From: Lewinella sp. 4G2
GTDB taxonomy: Bacteria > Bacteroidota > Bacteroidia > Chitinophagales > Saprospiraceae
Direction of reading: 5' to 3'
NCBI RefSeq assembly: GCF_001625015.1
Contig: NZ_LVWJ02000014.1
Coordinates: forward strand, 1-64,000
Length of the DNA stretch: 64,000 nt
Part shown: in pieces, positions 16,706 through 26,478 of the stretch
Layout: every line of letters begins with the position of its first letter
How positions within the stretch are numbered: the first letter of the stretch is position 1
Program-made: the position numbers and the translations under genes
Notes under the pieces: generated by a model
Seen by the model: the letters and a program-made list of their open reading frames with translations, nothing else
The model's database searches: none
Told to the model about the DNA's origin: nothing

Positions 16706-17524
16706 ATGCAAGACGTACAAAACATCATCGAAGCCGCCTGGAACGAGCGCGAACTCCTGAAGGAAGCCTCCACACGGGAAGCCATCGATTACGTAATTGA
16801 AGAACTGGACAAAGGCCGTCTGCGCGTGGCTGAACCTACCGGCGACGGTGAATGGCAGGCCAACGAGTGGATCAAGAAAGCCGTCGTACTCTACTTCCCC
16901 ATCCGGAAGATGGAAACCATCGAGGTAGGCCCCTTCGAGTTTCACGATAAGATGGCGCTGAAGAAAGATTACGCCAGCCAGGGTGTCCGTGTCGTCCCCC
17001 ACGCCGTGGCCCGCTACGGTGCTTACCTGGAGAAGGGCGTGATCATGATGCCGAGCTACGTCAACATCGGCGCCTGGGTGGGTTCGGGAACGATGGTTGA
17101 CACCTGGGCTACCGTCGGCAGTTGTGGACAGATCGGCCGTAACGTCCACCTTTCTGGCGGTGTCGGCATTGGCGGCGTACTGGAGCCGCTGCAGGCAACG
17201 CCTACCATCATTGAGGACGATGCATTTATTGGTTCCCGCTCCATTGTCGTGGAGGGCGTCCGCGTTGGTAAGGAAGCCGTACTGGGCGCGAATGTCGTCC
17301 TGACGAAGAGTACCCGCATTATCGACGTAACCGGGACGGAACCCGTTACCCACCGGGGTTTCGTGCCTCCCCGTTCCGTGGTAATTCCCGGCAGCTACAC
17401 CAAGTCCTTTCCCGCAGGAGACTACCAGGTTTCCTGCGCCCTCATCATTGGGCAGCGGAAGGAATCGACCGATAAGAAAACGAGCCTCAACCAGGCGTTG
17501 CGAGAGCATGACGTGGCGGTTTAA
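16706..17524 (+). CDS. dapD: 2,3,4,5-tetrahydropyridine-2,6-dicarboxylate N-succinyltransferase
   Basis: Lysine/diaminopimelate pathway enzyme. The 272-aa protein has the family N-terminus (MQDVQNIIEAAWNERE) and left-handed beta-helix hexapeptides (VNIGAWVGSGTMVDTWATVG, GIGGVLEP), with the C-terminal GSYTKSFPAGDYQVSCALI segment. The ATG at 16706 is chosen by homology to the usual N-terminus; longer frames add unlike sequence. A TACTTTCG at 16643-16650 is a possible -7 element. Divergent from the CHAT gene. It lies ahead of the SpoIIM-like gene with a 71-bp gap. Confidence 0.96.
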   Translation: MQDVQNIIEAAWNERELLKEASTREAIDYVIEELDKGRLRVAEPTGDGEWQANEWIKKAVVLYFPIRKMETIEVGPFEFHDKMALKKDYASQGVRVVPHAVARYGAYLEKGVIMMPSYVNIGAWVGSGTMVDTWATVGSCGQIGRNVHLSGGVGIGGVLEPLQATPTIIEDDAFIGSRSIVVEGVRVGKEAVLGANVVLTKSTRIIDVTGTEPVTHRGFVPPRSVVIPGSYTKSFPAGDYQVSCALIIGQRKESTDKKTSLNQALREHDVAV

Positions 17525-17595
17525 GTATCCGCCGCCTGACCATGGTTTACGGCCCACTTACTACCTTGTAGCACCGCCGTGCAAAGCCCCAATAA

Positions 17596-19443
17596 TTGAG
17601 AGAGACCGACTTCATCGACAAGAACCAGGAAAAGTGGAAGCGCTACGAGCGGGCCTTGGAAAGCGATGACCAGGACCCGGAGTTGCTCACGGAGCTCTAC
17701 ATCCATACGACGGACGATCTTTCTTATTCCCGCACCTACTATCCCAACCGGAGCGTGCGGGTCTACCTCAACAACCTGGCACAACGGACCTTTCTGCAGA
17801 TCTACCGTGGCCGCAAGGGGGAGACGGGGCGTTTCTTCACCTTTTGGTCGGACGAGTTGCCACGCGTCATCGAACGCAACCATAAGGCCCTGTTCGTTTC
17901 CCTGATCATCTTCGTACTAGCCATGGTCATCGGGGTGGTGAGTTACCGGATCGATCCGAGCTTCGCCGAAACGATCATGGGCCAATCCTATATGGACATG
18001 ACGCGCGCCAACATTGCCAAGGGCGACCCCATGGCGGTGTACAAGGAAATGTCTCCGTATAAGATGACGCTGGCCATCACGGTGAATAACATCTTCGTTG
18101 CGCTACTCACCTTCGTATCCGGGGCATTTTTTGCCATTGGGGCGGTGGTCCAGCTACTGCGGAATGGTATCATGCTGGGGGTATTCCAGTACTTTTTCTA
18201 CGATCAGGGCATCTTCTGGGAGAGTTTCCTCACCATCTGGATCCACGGGGCGTTGGAGATCAGCAGCATCGTTATTGCTGGCGGGGCGGGGATCACGATG
18301 GGGGCCGGTTTGCTCTTTCCGGGTACGCTATCTCGCTTTGAGGCCTTTAAAGCTTCGGCCCGGGATGGCCTGAAGATCATGCTCGGCACCGTGCCCTTGT
18401 TCATCATTGCGGGCATCCTAGAGAGTTACCTGACGCGGCACACCGAGGTGCCGGATGGTATTCGTGGGCTGTTCATTGCGCTCTGTTTCCTGTACGTGGT
18501 TTGGTACTACTACTGGTACCCGAAAAAGGTAGCTTCCACGCCTGCAGAAAAGAAATACTCCCTCCCCCGCCAGGCCAAGGAGAAGGACCAAACTGTACTG
18601 CGGCAACAGATCCGGTCTGCGGGTGAAAATTTGGAGGCGTCCTTTTCTATCATGCGCCAGTCCTCGGCCGCAGTGTTCGGTGGGGCGGCCGTGCTGGCGT
18701 TGGGGTTTTGCGCGCTGTCCTTCTTTTTCTTTGGCGGGAGCGCCTTCGCCCGGTATACGTTTAGTGGCGAGTGGTTCACGGCGGAGTTCATGAATTTCTA
18801 CGAGCTCTTCGTCACCTTTGCGCGCGAACGGAGCTTGACTTATTTGCTACTGGTGGGGCTATTTTTCTACGGCTTATTCCGCCTGGCCTTCTACATCTTT
18901 TGGTCGGCGACGGACATTGATTTACTGCCAGCCACATGGCGTTCCGAATTATTCCTGGGGCTGGTAGCGTTGGCCGTTGCGGTTGCTCTGGGCGTCAACA
19001 TCATCGTCACAGCCATCTCTCTCACCTTCGTGTTGCCGATCCTCTTTACGGTTGCCTATGCTGGGTACAGCGGGCTTAGCGGAGTGAAGGAAACCGTTGG
19101 TTACTGCGTGCGCCGGTTGGGGAGTTTGCTTTCCAATCATTTGCTCGTACTCCTCATGGTCGTCCCGGGGATGATGCTGATCGATACCGTGGTCGGCTCC
19201 ATGCTCTTTTCTTTCCTGGACTGGGTCGTCTACGCGGACTCCGTGGCCATCGACAACATGAACGTGGTGCTGCAGGCCGTCACCTATCTCTTCCTGTACA
19301 CGATCGCCTTGCTCCTGCTCACCATTTCCTTTTGCCTCAATGCGTACAACCTCCGCGAGATCAACGAAGCCGACCGGTTACTGGCGGAAATTGAATCCGT
19401 CGGCACCCGGCGCAAACTCCGGGGCATGGAGTTAGAGAGTTAA
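17596..19443 (+). CDS. Stage II sporulation protein M-like membrane protein, extended
   Basis: A 615-aa polytopic membrane protein. The N-terminal half (to ~residue 320) matches the SpoIIM/DUF95 family: cytoplasmic helical start (RYERALESDD..., SYSRTYYPNRSVRVYLN), then membrane segments with NNIFVALLTFVSGAFFAIG and IWIHGALEISSIVIAGGAG. The C-terminal half adds about six more membrane helices that I do not recognise. It begins with TTG (17596); no upstream ATG fits. In non-sporulating bacteria the family is of unknown function, often beside RDD-domain genes; here neighbours are dapD and citrate synthase. Confidence 0.85.
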   Translation: MRETDFIDKNQEKWKRYERALESDDQDPELLTELYIHTTDDLSYSRTYYPNRSVRVYLNNLAQRTFLQIYRGRKGETGRFFTFWSDELPRVIERNHKALFVSLIIFVLAMVIGVVSYRIDPSFAETIMGQSYMDMTRANIAKGDPMAVYKEMSPYKMTLAITVNNIFVALLTFVSGAFFAIGAVVQLLRNGIMLGVFQYFFYDQGIFWESFLTIWIHGALEISSIVIAGGAGITMGAGLLFPGTLSRFEAFKASARDGLKIMLGTVPLFIIAGILESYLTRHTEVPDGIRGLFIALCFLYVVWYYYWYPKKVASTPAEKKYSLPRQAKEKDQTVLRQQIRSAGENLEASFSIMRQSSAAVFGGAAVLALGFCALSFFFFGGSAFARYTFSGEWFTAEFMNFYELFVTFARERSLTYLLLVGLFFYGLFRLAFYIFWSATDIDLLPATWRSELFLGLVALAVAVALGVNIIVTAISLTFVLPILFTVAYAGYSGLSGVKETVGYCVRRLGSLLSNHLLVLLMVVPGMMLIDTVVGSMLFSFLDWVVYADSVAIDNMNVVLQAVTYLFLYTIALLLLTISFCLNAYNLREINEADRLLAEIESVGTRRKLRGMELES

Positions 19444-19761
19444 CACCGTCTACCATTGATCCGATTTTGAGTGACCCCTCCTATGCGCACATCTCACATT
19501 TGGGCGCTGCCGCGGGTGCTGAGCAATTGGATCGGGCCGCCTTGGAACTAAGTAGTTAGCTAACGCCCACCGTGGCTTCCCCAAACATTGTTGGGTGGAT
19601 CAAGGGATGAGGTGGGGATAATTCCCGTTATTTGCCGCCCCTGGCCCGAATGCACTCCTTTTGGGCGAACTACCTCCCAGTCGTAGCGTTGTCAGGACAA
19701 TGGACCTTCACCGTAACGGTGGAACAACTCGAATTACCCAAACCAAACATTTTCCCAGCCG
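19444..19761. other. Intergenic region before citrate synthase
   Basis: 318 bp without a gene. It contains one exact dispersed 17-mer (19503-19519). I see no clear TAnnTTTG element and no terminator. Confidence 0.6.
19503..19519 (+). repeat. Dispersed 17-mer (intergenic)
   Basis: Exact GGCGCTGCCGCGGGTGC between the SpoIIM-like and citrate synthase genes. Confidence 0.85.
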
Positions 19762-21060
19762 ATGGACACCCTCAAACAGAAATTTGCCGACAAGGCCCTT
19801 GCCCTCTTTAAAGAAATGCGCGCGATCAGTAAAGCGAACGGCGACAAAAAGGTAGCGGAGGTCACCCTCGGTCAAATCATGGGAGGTGCCCGTGGCGTAA
19901 AGATGATGCAATGGGAAACCAGCGAGCTGGACGCCAATGAAGGAATTCGTTTCCGCGGTTACTCCATTCCCGAGATCAAAAAACTCCTCCCCAGCGGCCC
20001 CCAGGGTGAACCCAAACCGGAAGGCCTCTTCTGGCTGATGCTCACCGGCGAAGTACCCACGGAAGATGAAGTAAAAGGACTCACCGCGGAGTGGCACCGC
20101 CGTGCGGACGTCCCCGCCCAAGCCTTCACCGTGCTGGATAGCTTACCCACCGATACCCATCCGATGACCCAGCTCACCATTGGGATCATGGCTATGCAGG
20201 GAGATAGTGTATTCGCCAACCGGTACGCGGAAGGTATTTCCAAGACGGAGTACTGGGACGCCGTCTACGAAGACAGCATGAACCTCATTGCCCGCCTCCC
20301 CCGGGTCGCCGCCTACATCTACCGCCGCACCTTTAAGGATGGCCAGCACATTGAGCCGGACACCAGCCTTGATTACAGCGCCAACTACGCCCACATGCTG
20401 GGTAACGACGATGAGGACTTCCGCAGTCTGATGCGCCTTTACCTTACAATCCACGCGGATCACGAAGGTGGCAACGCTTCGGCGCACACCGTCCACCTCG
20501 TCGGCTCTACCCTATCCGATCCCTACCGGTCCTTTGCTGCGGGGATGAATGCACTGGCCGGCCCCCTTCACGGTCTGGCTAACCAAGAGGTCATCAAGTG
20601 GATCTTCGAAATGATCGAGAACCTCGGTACGAAGACACCCTCCAAAGAACAGATCGGCGAGTACGTGCAAAAGACGCTGGATGCCGGTAAGGTCATCCCC
20701 GGTTACGGCCACGCCGTGCTGCGGGAGCCCGACCCCCGTTTCGTGGCGCAACGCCGTTTCGCCGAGCAGTACATTAAGGACAGCGATCTAATCACTACCG
20801 TATGGAAGATCTTTGACGTGGTTCCGGAGAAACTGCAGGCCCTCGGCAAGGTGAAAAATCCCTGGCCTAATGTGGATGCCCACTCCGGTGCCCTCCTGGT
20901 CCACTACGGTTTCCCCGAGTACAGCTACTACACGGTGCTCTTCGGTGTAAGCCGCGCCCTTGGCGTACTGGCTGCCGGTGTTTGGAGCCGTGCCCTCGGC
21001 ATGCCGCTGGAACGCCCCAAATCCGTCACCTCCGACTGGATCAAGGCCCAGGCCAAATAA
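19762..21060 (+). CDS. gltA: Citrate synthase, eukaryotic-type
   Basis: Condenses oxaloacetate and acetyl-CoA at the entry of the TCA cycle. The 432-aa protein has the mitochondrial-type organisation rather than the E. coli hexameric type: GGARGVKMMQWETSELDANEGIRF at the N-terminus, catalytic His segments in AGPLHGLANQEV and PGYGHAVLREPDPRF, and the C-terminal DAHSGALLVHYG with the catalytic Asp region. Length fits. The ATG at 19762 is the first in frame. This type of citrate synthase is known in several Bacteroidota. Confidence 0.95.
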   Translation: MDTLKQKFADKALALFKEMRAISKANGDKKVAEVTLGQIMGGARGVKMMQWETSELDANEGIRFRGYSIPEIKKLLPSGPQGEPKPEGLFWLMLTGEVPTEDEVKGLTAEWHRRADVPAQAFTVLDSLPTDTHPMTQLTIGIMAMQGDSVFANRYAEGISKTEYWDAVYEDSMNLIARLPRVAAYIYRRTFKDGQHIEPDTSLDYSANYAHMLGNDDEDFRSLMRLYLTIHADHEGGNASAHTVHLVGSTLSDPYRSFAAGMNALAGPLHGLANQEVIKWIFEMIENLGTKTPSKEQIGEYVQKTLDAGKVIPGYGHAVLREPDPRFVAQRRFAEQYIKDSDLITTVWKIFDVVPEKLQALGKVKNPWPNVDAHSGALLVHYGFPEYSYYTVLFGVSRALGVLAAGVWSRALGMPLERPKSVTSDWIKAQAK

Positions 21061-21159
21061 ACCTCGGCGGGTGGTTGGCAACCGTTGAAATAATCCTACT
21101 TTGCGGGCCGGACTGGCCGAGCGTTTTGGCCGGGCTCAATCACGCTAGATTGTACTGAT

Positions 21160-21549
21160 ATGAACGTACCCGAAAATCTTCTTTACACCGAGGAGCACGA
21201 ATGGGTGTTGCTGGAAGGCAACATCGCTACCGTCGGCATTACGGACTTCGCGCAGGAAGCCCTCGACGAACTCGTTTACGTTGAGGTCGATACCGTTGGT
21301 GAAGCGCTGGAACGAAACGAAGTCTTTGGATCAGTCGAAGCCGTTAAGACGACTAGTGAACTCTTCCTGCCGATGGCCGGCAAAGTGACCGAGTTCAATT
21401 CCGAGTTGGATGAAAATGAAGGGGATAACCCTACGCTCGTCAATGAAGATTGCTACGGCAAGGGCTGGATCATTAAATTAGAAGTTACTGACCCGGAAGA
21501 TCGGGAAGGCCTGCTGAGTGCTGAGGAGTACAAGAAATTAATTTCCTAA
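21160..21549 (+). CDS. gcvH: Glycine cleavage system H protein
   Basis: Lipoyl carrier of the glycine cleavage complex. The 129-aa protein has the canonical start (NLLYTEEHEWV), ATVGITDFAQEALDELVYVE, and the lipoylation site in FGSVEAVKTTSELF (Lys of EAVK). Full family length. It is followed at once by a VanZ-like frame that begins within about 12 bp of its stop, so the two may be co-transcribed. No other gcv gene is in the window. Confidence 0.97.
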   Translation: MNVPENLLYTEEHEWVLLEGNIATVGITDFAQEALDELVYVEVDTVGEALERNEVFGSVEAVKTTSELFLPMAGKVTEFNSELDENEGDNPTLVNEDCYGKGWIIKLEVTDPEDREGLLSAEEYKKLIS

Positions 21550-21560
21550 ATAAATTTCAC

Positions 21561-21995
21561 CTGCGCCCACCCAAACCATCCGGAAGCTCATCTTCCCCCC
21601 GTAAATGGCGCTGGCAACGGCTGGTACTATTACTCTACGGAAGCTTGCTGGCATTAGTCAGCTTACTGCCCAGCCGACAACTTCCGGAAATACCGGACTG
21701 GAGTTCGCTCTTTTCACCGGATAAGGTGGCTCACTTTGGTGCTTACGCCATTTTTGCGCTATTATTGTCCGTGGAATTCCACCCTCGTGGTGGTTTGCGT
21801 GGCGCCTGCCTTGCTTTCCTGATCGCTGCTCTTTTTGGCGCGCTAATGGAGGTACTGCAGGGCGTTTCGGGAACGGGCAGATCGGCGGACCTGATTGACA
21901 TCGCGGCCAATTGTATTGGTGCGTTGATTGGCTGTCTACTGTTTCTGTTTATCCACCAACTTTACAAATGGGCCTTCCCACCGGGGCGGGCCTGA
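21561..21995 (+). CDS. VanZ-like membrane protein, start uncertain
   Basis: A small membrane protein with about four hydrophobic segments and the VanZ family core: SLLP, then DKVAHFGAYAIFALLLSVEF, then ALMEVLQGVSGTGRSADLIDIAANCIGALIG. The only standard start in frame (TTG, 21645) would cut the first membrane helix in half; the frame stays open upstream with WRWQRLVLLLYGSLLALVSLLP, clearly part of helix 1. No ATG or GTG exists in that stretch. CTG at 21561 (12 nt after the gcvH stop) or CTG at 21621 are possible starts, or there is a base error. Function unknown; VanZ homologues affect glycopeptide resistance. Confidence 0.75.
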   Translation: MRPPKPSGSSSSPRKWRWQRLVLLLYGSLLALVSLLPSRQLPEIPDWSSLFSPDKVAHFGAYAIFALLLSVEFHPRGGLRGACLAFLIAALFGALMEVLQGVSGTGRSADLIDIAANCIGALIGCLLFLFIHQLYKWAFPPGRA

Positions 21996-22021
21996 CGAAT
22001 AACTTTTTTAACCCAATAGTC

Positions 22022-22954
22022 ATGGATCTCTCAATTACCGGAGGTACGCTTGGAATTACGTTGGTGTTAATTTTTGCTGCCCTTATTGGTATGATCTTCT
22101 TTATGAAGTCAGTCTACAATAAGCGCACCGAGAAGGCGCTCCAGGGTGAATACAAGAATGAAGAAGGCCAACAATCCTACATCGCCAACCGCGCGAAGTA
22201 CGAAGCCCTCGACGTTTTTGGCCTGAGTGGTACTTTCCTCAACTTCGGTCTGGCGCTCGCCGTCGGCCTTTCTCTCCTGGCTTTTGGTTGGACGCAGTAC
22301 TCCAAGCAGGTCATCATCCCCGCCGGCGCTCTTGAGCTCGACGAGGAGATCGAAATGGAGCCACCGCGGACGGCCGAACCGCCCCCACCCCCTCCACCGC
22401 CACCGCCCCCCGTTATCGAGGAGCTGCCGGAGGAAATGATCGAAGAAGATCCCCCACCATTTGAAGATATGTCCGTCGACGAAGAAACCGTCATGGAAGA
22501 AGTGGTACAGGAAGAAGTAGCTGAGGAAGATCCCGGCCCACCACCTCCGCCACCACCCCCACCGCCACCACCAGCTCCCAAAGAAGAGGAGATCTTTAAG
22601 GTGGTAGAGCAGATGCCCCTCTTCCCCGGCTGTGAAGGCCAGGGTAGCTACGCGGAGCAAAAGCAGTGTGCTGATAAGAAGATGCTCGAATTCATCTACG
22701 GTAACATCAAGTACCCTGCCATTGCCCGTGAGAACGGAGTAGAAGGTATGGCCGTTGTTTCCTTCGTCGTCGAGAAAGACGGTACGGTGACTGACGCCAA
22801 AGTCGTCCGGAACCCCGGTGCCAAGACCGGTGAAGAAGCCCTTCGCGTCGTTGAGTTGATGAATACTCAGGGCAAGAAGTGGAGCCCCGGAAAGCAGGGT
22901 GGCCGTAACGTTCGCGTACAGTTCAACCTCCCCGTGAAGTTCAAGCTTGAGTAA
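22022..22954 (+). CDS. tonB: TonB family energy-transducing protein
   Basis: Links inner-membrane proton motive force to outer-membrane transporters. The 310-aa protein has two N-terminal membrane segments (residues ~8-25 and ~67-87), a Pro/Glu-rich periplasmic arm with two polyproline runs of 11-12 residues (about residues 117-127 and 180-191), and a C-terminal TonB domain (YPAIARENGVEGMAVVSFVV, VVRNPGAKTGEEALRVV, VQFNLPVKFKLE). The FPGCEG...KQCADKKMLEFIYGNIKYP motif is typical of Bacteroidota TonB. The ATG at 22022 is chosen because upstream residues belong to the VanZ-like frame. A terminator follows. Confidence 0.93.
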   Translation: MDLSITGGTLGITLVLIFAALIGMIFFMKSVYNKRTEKALQGEYKNEEGQQSYIANRAKYEALDVFGLSGTFLNFGLALAVGLSLLAFGWTQYSKQVIIPAGALELDEEIEMEPPRTAEPPPPPPPPPPPVIEELPEEMIEEDPPPFEDMSVDEETVMEEVVQEEVAEEDPGPPPPPPPPPPPPAPKEEEIFKVVEQMPLFPGCEGQGSYAEQKQCADKKMLEFIYGNIKYPAIARENGVEGMAVVSFVVEKDGTVTDAKVVRNPGAKTGEEALRVVELMNTQGKKWSPGKQGGRNVRVQFNLPVKFKLE

Positions 22955-22977
22955 GCATAATCGCTCACTTATCCGTA

Positions 22978-23016
22978 GAGAAGCCGGTAATGCCTTTGGG
23001 TGTTACCGGCTTTTCT
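22978..23016 (+). terminator. Intrinsic terminator after tonB
   Basis: Stem GAAGCCGGTAA / TTACCGGCTTTTC with a TGCCTTTGGGTG loop and following T-rich tract, 24 bp after the tonB stop. Confidence 0.85.
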
Positions 23017-23094
23017 GTTTTGTGGGGTAGTCGGTACGTAATGAGTCCGTACTTCGTGTTGAAGGTTGCCACCGTATTACCACCAATTAACCTG

Positions 23095-23111
23095 GCACCT
23101 GCGGCAGCGCC
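23095..23111 (-). repeat. Dispersed 17-mer (intergenic)
   Basis: Exact reverse-orientation copy, extended on both sides as CCTGGCACCTGCGGCAGCGC, between the tonB terminator and the TPR gene. The rest of the 210-bp spacer shows no clear element. Confidence 0.85.
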
Positions 23112-23228
23112 CTCATCTAACATTTGGACGTGGGTGGGCTACGCTAAAAGCGATAGCTATTCAACACCTAAATGATCCATGGAAACGTTAGTAACTTAGA
23201 TCCCTCAGAACTATCAAGATTTTACTAG

Positions 23229-25028
23229 ATGCGTATTTTACTATTTGCCCTGGCCCTGCTTTTGACCGGTGCCCTGAGTGCTCAGAACAATAAGCTCGCG
23301 CAGCAATATTACAACGACGGAGAGTACGAAAAATCGGCGGAATTATTCCTGGAGCTAAGCAAAGCAAAGCCGGGGAATAGCTACTATTTCGACCGTTACG
23401 TAACGAGCCTGATCAAGTTGGAACGCTACGATGACGCGGAGAGTGCGCTGAAAAAGCAGCTCAAAAAACAACCTCAGGAGGTGGCGCTGTACGTGAAGTT
23501 TGGGCAGTTACGGGAGCAGCAATTTGACGAGGAAGGCGCCACCAAACAGTACAACAAAGCCATTGAGAACCTGCCGGCGGACCAATACCGAATCACCCAA
23601 CTTGGCAACGCATTCATCTCACAGACTAAGTACGACTACGCCATCAAGGTGTACGAGCGGGGCTCGGAATTGATGAAGGGGAAGAAGAATTTCAGTAGCA
23701 ACCTGGGTGATCTGTACCGCCGCAAGGGGGAATACACAAAGATGATCACCAACTACCTGGACGTGGTGGCCGAACAGCCTAAACGCGCCCGGCAGATCCA
23801 AACCTACTTCCAGCGCTACCTGAGTGAGGAAGACCTGCTGGAAGCCCAGAAGCAACTCTACGCCCGCATCCAGGAGGCGGATGAAGACGATACTACCTTC
23901 CCAGAAATGCTGGCCTGGGTCTTCATTCAACGGAAGGATTTCAAGGCCGCCCTACGGCAGGCGCGGGCCCTCGATAAGCGCCTTGACGAAAACGGAGAAC
24001 GGGTACTCCGCATTGGGCGGATGGCCGCTAACGCCAAGGAATACGAGTCCGCCATCGCTGCGTTTGACTACATCACGGAGAATAAAAGTTCCGCTTCCGG
24101 TATCTACCTCGAAGCCAAACGGGAAGGGCTTTTGACGCGCCGCCGCGCCATCACTGATGGTTACGACTACACCGAGGCCGATCTCCGCATATTGGAAACG
24201 GCCTACGAAGAGTTCCTTACCGAATTCGGCTACAACCCCGCGTCGGCGCGGATCGCCATCCAACTAGCGGAACTCGAAGCTTTGTACCTGAATGACCTGG
24301 ATAAAGGAATCGACATCCTCAAAGAAGTGATCGACGCACCCGGCGTAGATGGTGCCATCCAGGCCAATGCGAAACTGGCCCTGGCCGATTACTACCTGAT
24401 GACGGATGAGGTGTGGGAGTCCACCCTACTCTACTCCCAAGTGGATAAGAAATTCAAGGAGGACCTACTGGGCCACGAAGCCCGCTTCCGCAACGCCCGG
24501 CTCTCCTATTTCCGGGGAGATTTCGAGTGGGCCCAGTCTCAATTCGACGTACTGAAAGCCTCCACTTCCCGCCTCATCGCTAATGACGCCCTCGACCTCT
24601 CCGTATTCATTATGGATAACCTGGGGCTGGACACCAGCGCGACCGCTCTCCAAACCTACGCGGACGCGGAACTCCTCGTATTCCAGAACCGATTCGACGA
24701 CGCTTTCAAAACCTTGGACGACCTCAAAAAGGCCTTCCCCGGCCATGAATTGGAGGACGATATCGTGTACCTCAAAGCCAAGATCTACCTGAAACTTCGC
24801 CGCTACGAAGAAGCTGCCACCGCCTACCAAAGTATCATCGATGGCTTCCCGGAATCCATTCGCCTGGACAACAGCCTCTGGGCACTCGGCAACCTCTACG
24901 AGAACCAACTCGACGACAAGGCAAAGGCGCAAGAGATCTACGAAACACTATTCGTGGACTACAGTAATAGTATCCTGGCCGTGGAAGCGCGGAAGCGGTA
25001 TAGGGCTTTGCGGGGAGATGGGGTGTAG
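23229..25028 (+). CDS. Secreted tetratricopeptide-repeat protein
   Basis: A 599-aa protein with a signal peptide (MRILLFALALLLTGALSAQ) followed almost wholly by TPR-like helical hairpins (for example YYNDGEYEKSAELFLELSKAKP, LYVKFGQLREQQFDEEGATKQYNKAIENLP, YLKLRRYEEAATAYQSIIDGFPES). It is probably periplasmic and a scaffold; partners unknown. The ATG at 23229 begins the signal peptide. It is convergent with fumC, and both stop codons abut the octamer palindrome at 25028-25095. Confidence 0.88.
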   Translation: MRILLFALALLLTGALSAQNNKLAQQYYNDGEYEKSAELFLELSKAKPGNSYYFDRYVTSLIKLERYDDAESALKKQLKKQPQEVALYVKFGQLREQQFDEEGATKQYNKAIENLPADQYRITQLGNAFISQTKYDYAIKVYERGSELMKGKKNFSSNLGDLYRRKGEYTKMITNYLDVVAEQPKRARQIQTYFQRYLSEEDLLEAQKQLYARIQEADEDDTTFPEMLAWVFIQRKDFKAALRQARALDKRLDENGERVLRIGRMAANAKEYESAIAAFDYITENKSSASGIYLEAKREGLLTRRRAITDGYDYTEADLRILETAYEEFLTEFGYNPASARIAIQLAELEALYLNDLDKGIDILKEVIDAPGVDGAIQANAKLALADYYLMTDEVWESTLLYSQVDKKFKEDLLGHEARFRNARLSYFRGDFEWAQSQFDVLKASTSRLIANDALDLSVFIMDNLGLDTSATALQTYADAELLVFQNRFDDAFKTLDDLKKAFPGHELEDDIVYLKAKIYLKLRRYEEAATAYQSIIDGFPESIRLDNSLWALGNLYENQLDDKAKAQEIYETLFVDYSNSILAVEARKRYRALRGDGV

Positions 25029-25095
25029 TAGTCGGGGAGTACTTAGTCGGGTAGTCGGGTAGTACGTACTACACTACTACCCGACTACGCTACTA
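25028..25095. repeat. Palindromic array of 8-bp units between convergent genes
   Basis: Left half holds TAGTCGGG-type octamers, right half CTACCCGA / CTACGCTA, complementary around GTACGTAC. The TPR stop codon abuts one end and the fumC TAG lies inside the other, so it probably acts as a bidirectional hairpin. Its unit is the same as the array at 8625-8685. Confidence 0.75.
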
Positions 25096-26478
25096 AATCA
25101 TCGATTCCGGGCGCACCCAGGCGTCAAAGTCTTCCGCGGAGACGTAACCCAATTCCACGGCGGCGGCCTTCAGGGTGGAGTCTTCTTTGTACGCCTTCTT
25201 GGCGATCTCGCTGGCCTTATCGTAACCGATCTTCGTATTGAGGGCGGTTACGAGCATGAGGCTGTTGTCGAGGTGTTCCTTGATCTTCTTTTTATTAGGC
25301 TGGATACCGGCGGCGCAGTTCTTTTCAAAGCTGCGGCAGGCATCACCGATCAGGCGGGCCGAGACGAGGAAGTTGTAGATCATCATTGGCTTGAACACGT
25401 TAAGCTCAAAGTGGCCGGTGCAACCACCAATGTTAATGGCGACGTCGTTCCCCATTACCTGCGCCATAGCCATGGTGAGGGCTTCCGACTGGGTGGGGTT
25501 CACCTTTCCGGGCATGATGGAGCTTCCTGGTTCGTTGGCGGGGATGACGATCTCGCCGATACCGGAGCGGGGACCGCTGGAGAGCATCCGAATGTCGTTG
25601 CCAATTTTCATCAGGCTGACGGAAACGGTTTTGAGGGCGCCATGCGCTTCGACGATGGCATCGTGCGCGGCGAGGGCTTCAAACTTGTTTTCGGCCGTGC
25701 GGAAAGGGAGATTGGTCAACTTAGCGATCTGTTGGGCGACGTTGACGGCGTAGCCCTTAGGGGTGTTGAGGCCTGTCCCAACGGCGGTGCCGCCGAGAGC
25801 GAGTTCAGCAAGGTGATCCAACGTATTGTTGATGGCCCGTAGCCCGTGGTCGAGTTGGCTAACGTAACCGCTGAACTCCTGGCCTAGCGTGAGGGGCGTC
25901 GCGTCCATAAAGTGAGTACGGCCAATTTTAACTACATCCTTCATTTCCTCGGCCTTGGCCCGGAGGGTGTCCCGTAGTTGGGTGATCCCGGGGATGGTGC
26001 TCTCCACGAGCATTTTGTAGGCCGCGATGTGCATCGCCGTCGGAAAGGTATCGTTACTGGACTGGCTCTTATTAACGTCGTCATTGGGGTGTAAGGCCTT
26101 GTCCTTGTCCGTGAGCGCGCCGCCGTTGAGCACGTGACCACGGTTGGCGATCACTTCGTTGACGTTCATATTGGACTGGGTGCCGGAACCCGTTTGCCAT
26201 ACGACGAGGGGGAACTCATCGTCGAGGTCACCAGCCAGAATCTCGTCGGCTACTCGGCCAATCAGGTCAGCTTTGGCGGGGTCCAAACCACCGAGTTCGG
26301 CATTAGTAAGGGCGGCCGCCTTTTTTAGGATGGCGAAGGCGCGTACGATCTCCAGTGGCATCTGCTGGGTACCGATCTCGAAGTTTGTAAAGCTACGCTG
26401 GGTCTGCGCGCCCCAGTACCGTTCAGTGGGTACGTCTACAAATCCGATACTGTCTTTTTCCTGGCGAGTGTTGCTCAT
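25093..26478 (-). CDS. fumC: Fumarate hydratase class II
   Basis: TCA-cycle enzyme interconverting fumarate and malate. The 461-aa protein has the superfamily signature [15 protein letters not shown], plus [18 protein letters not shown] and [20 protein letters not shown] substrate-binding segments. The start is set at ATG 26478 ([10 protein letters not shown]), since a TACCTTCG at 26508-26501 would begin the transcript near 26497, downstream of the longer frame's start at 26511. Monocistronic. Confidence 0.97.
   Translation of the reverse strand: MSNTRQEKDSIGFVDVPTERYWGAQTQRSFTNFEIGTQQMPLEIVRAFAILKKAAALTNAELGGLDPAKADLIGRVADEILAGDLDDEFPLVVWQTGSGTQSNMNVNEVIANRGHVLNGGALTDKDKALHPNDDVNKSQSSNDTFPTAMHIAAYKMLVESTIPGITQLRDTLRAKAEEMKDVVKIGRTHFMDATPLTLGQEFSGYVSQLDHGLRAINNTLDHLAELALGGTAVGTGLNTPKGYAVNVAQQIAKLTNLPFRTAENKFEALAAHDAIVEAHGALKTVSVSLMKIGNDIRMLSSGPRSGIGEIVIPANEPGSSIMPGKVNPTQSEALTMAMAQVMGNDVAINIGGCTGHFELNVFKPMMIYNFLVSARLIGDACRSFEKNCAAGIQPNKKKIKEHLDNSLMLVTALNTKIGYDKASEIAKKAYKEDSTLKAAAVELGYVSAEDFDAWVRPESMI

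Noticed and set aside
16534-16785. N-terminal extension of the CHAT-like protein
   Set aside because: It lies upstream of a clear signal peptide and overlaps the start of dapD on the other strand.
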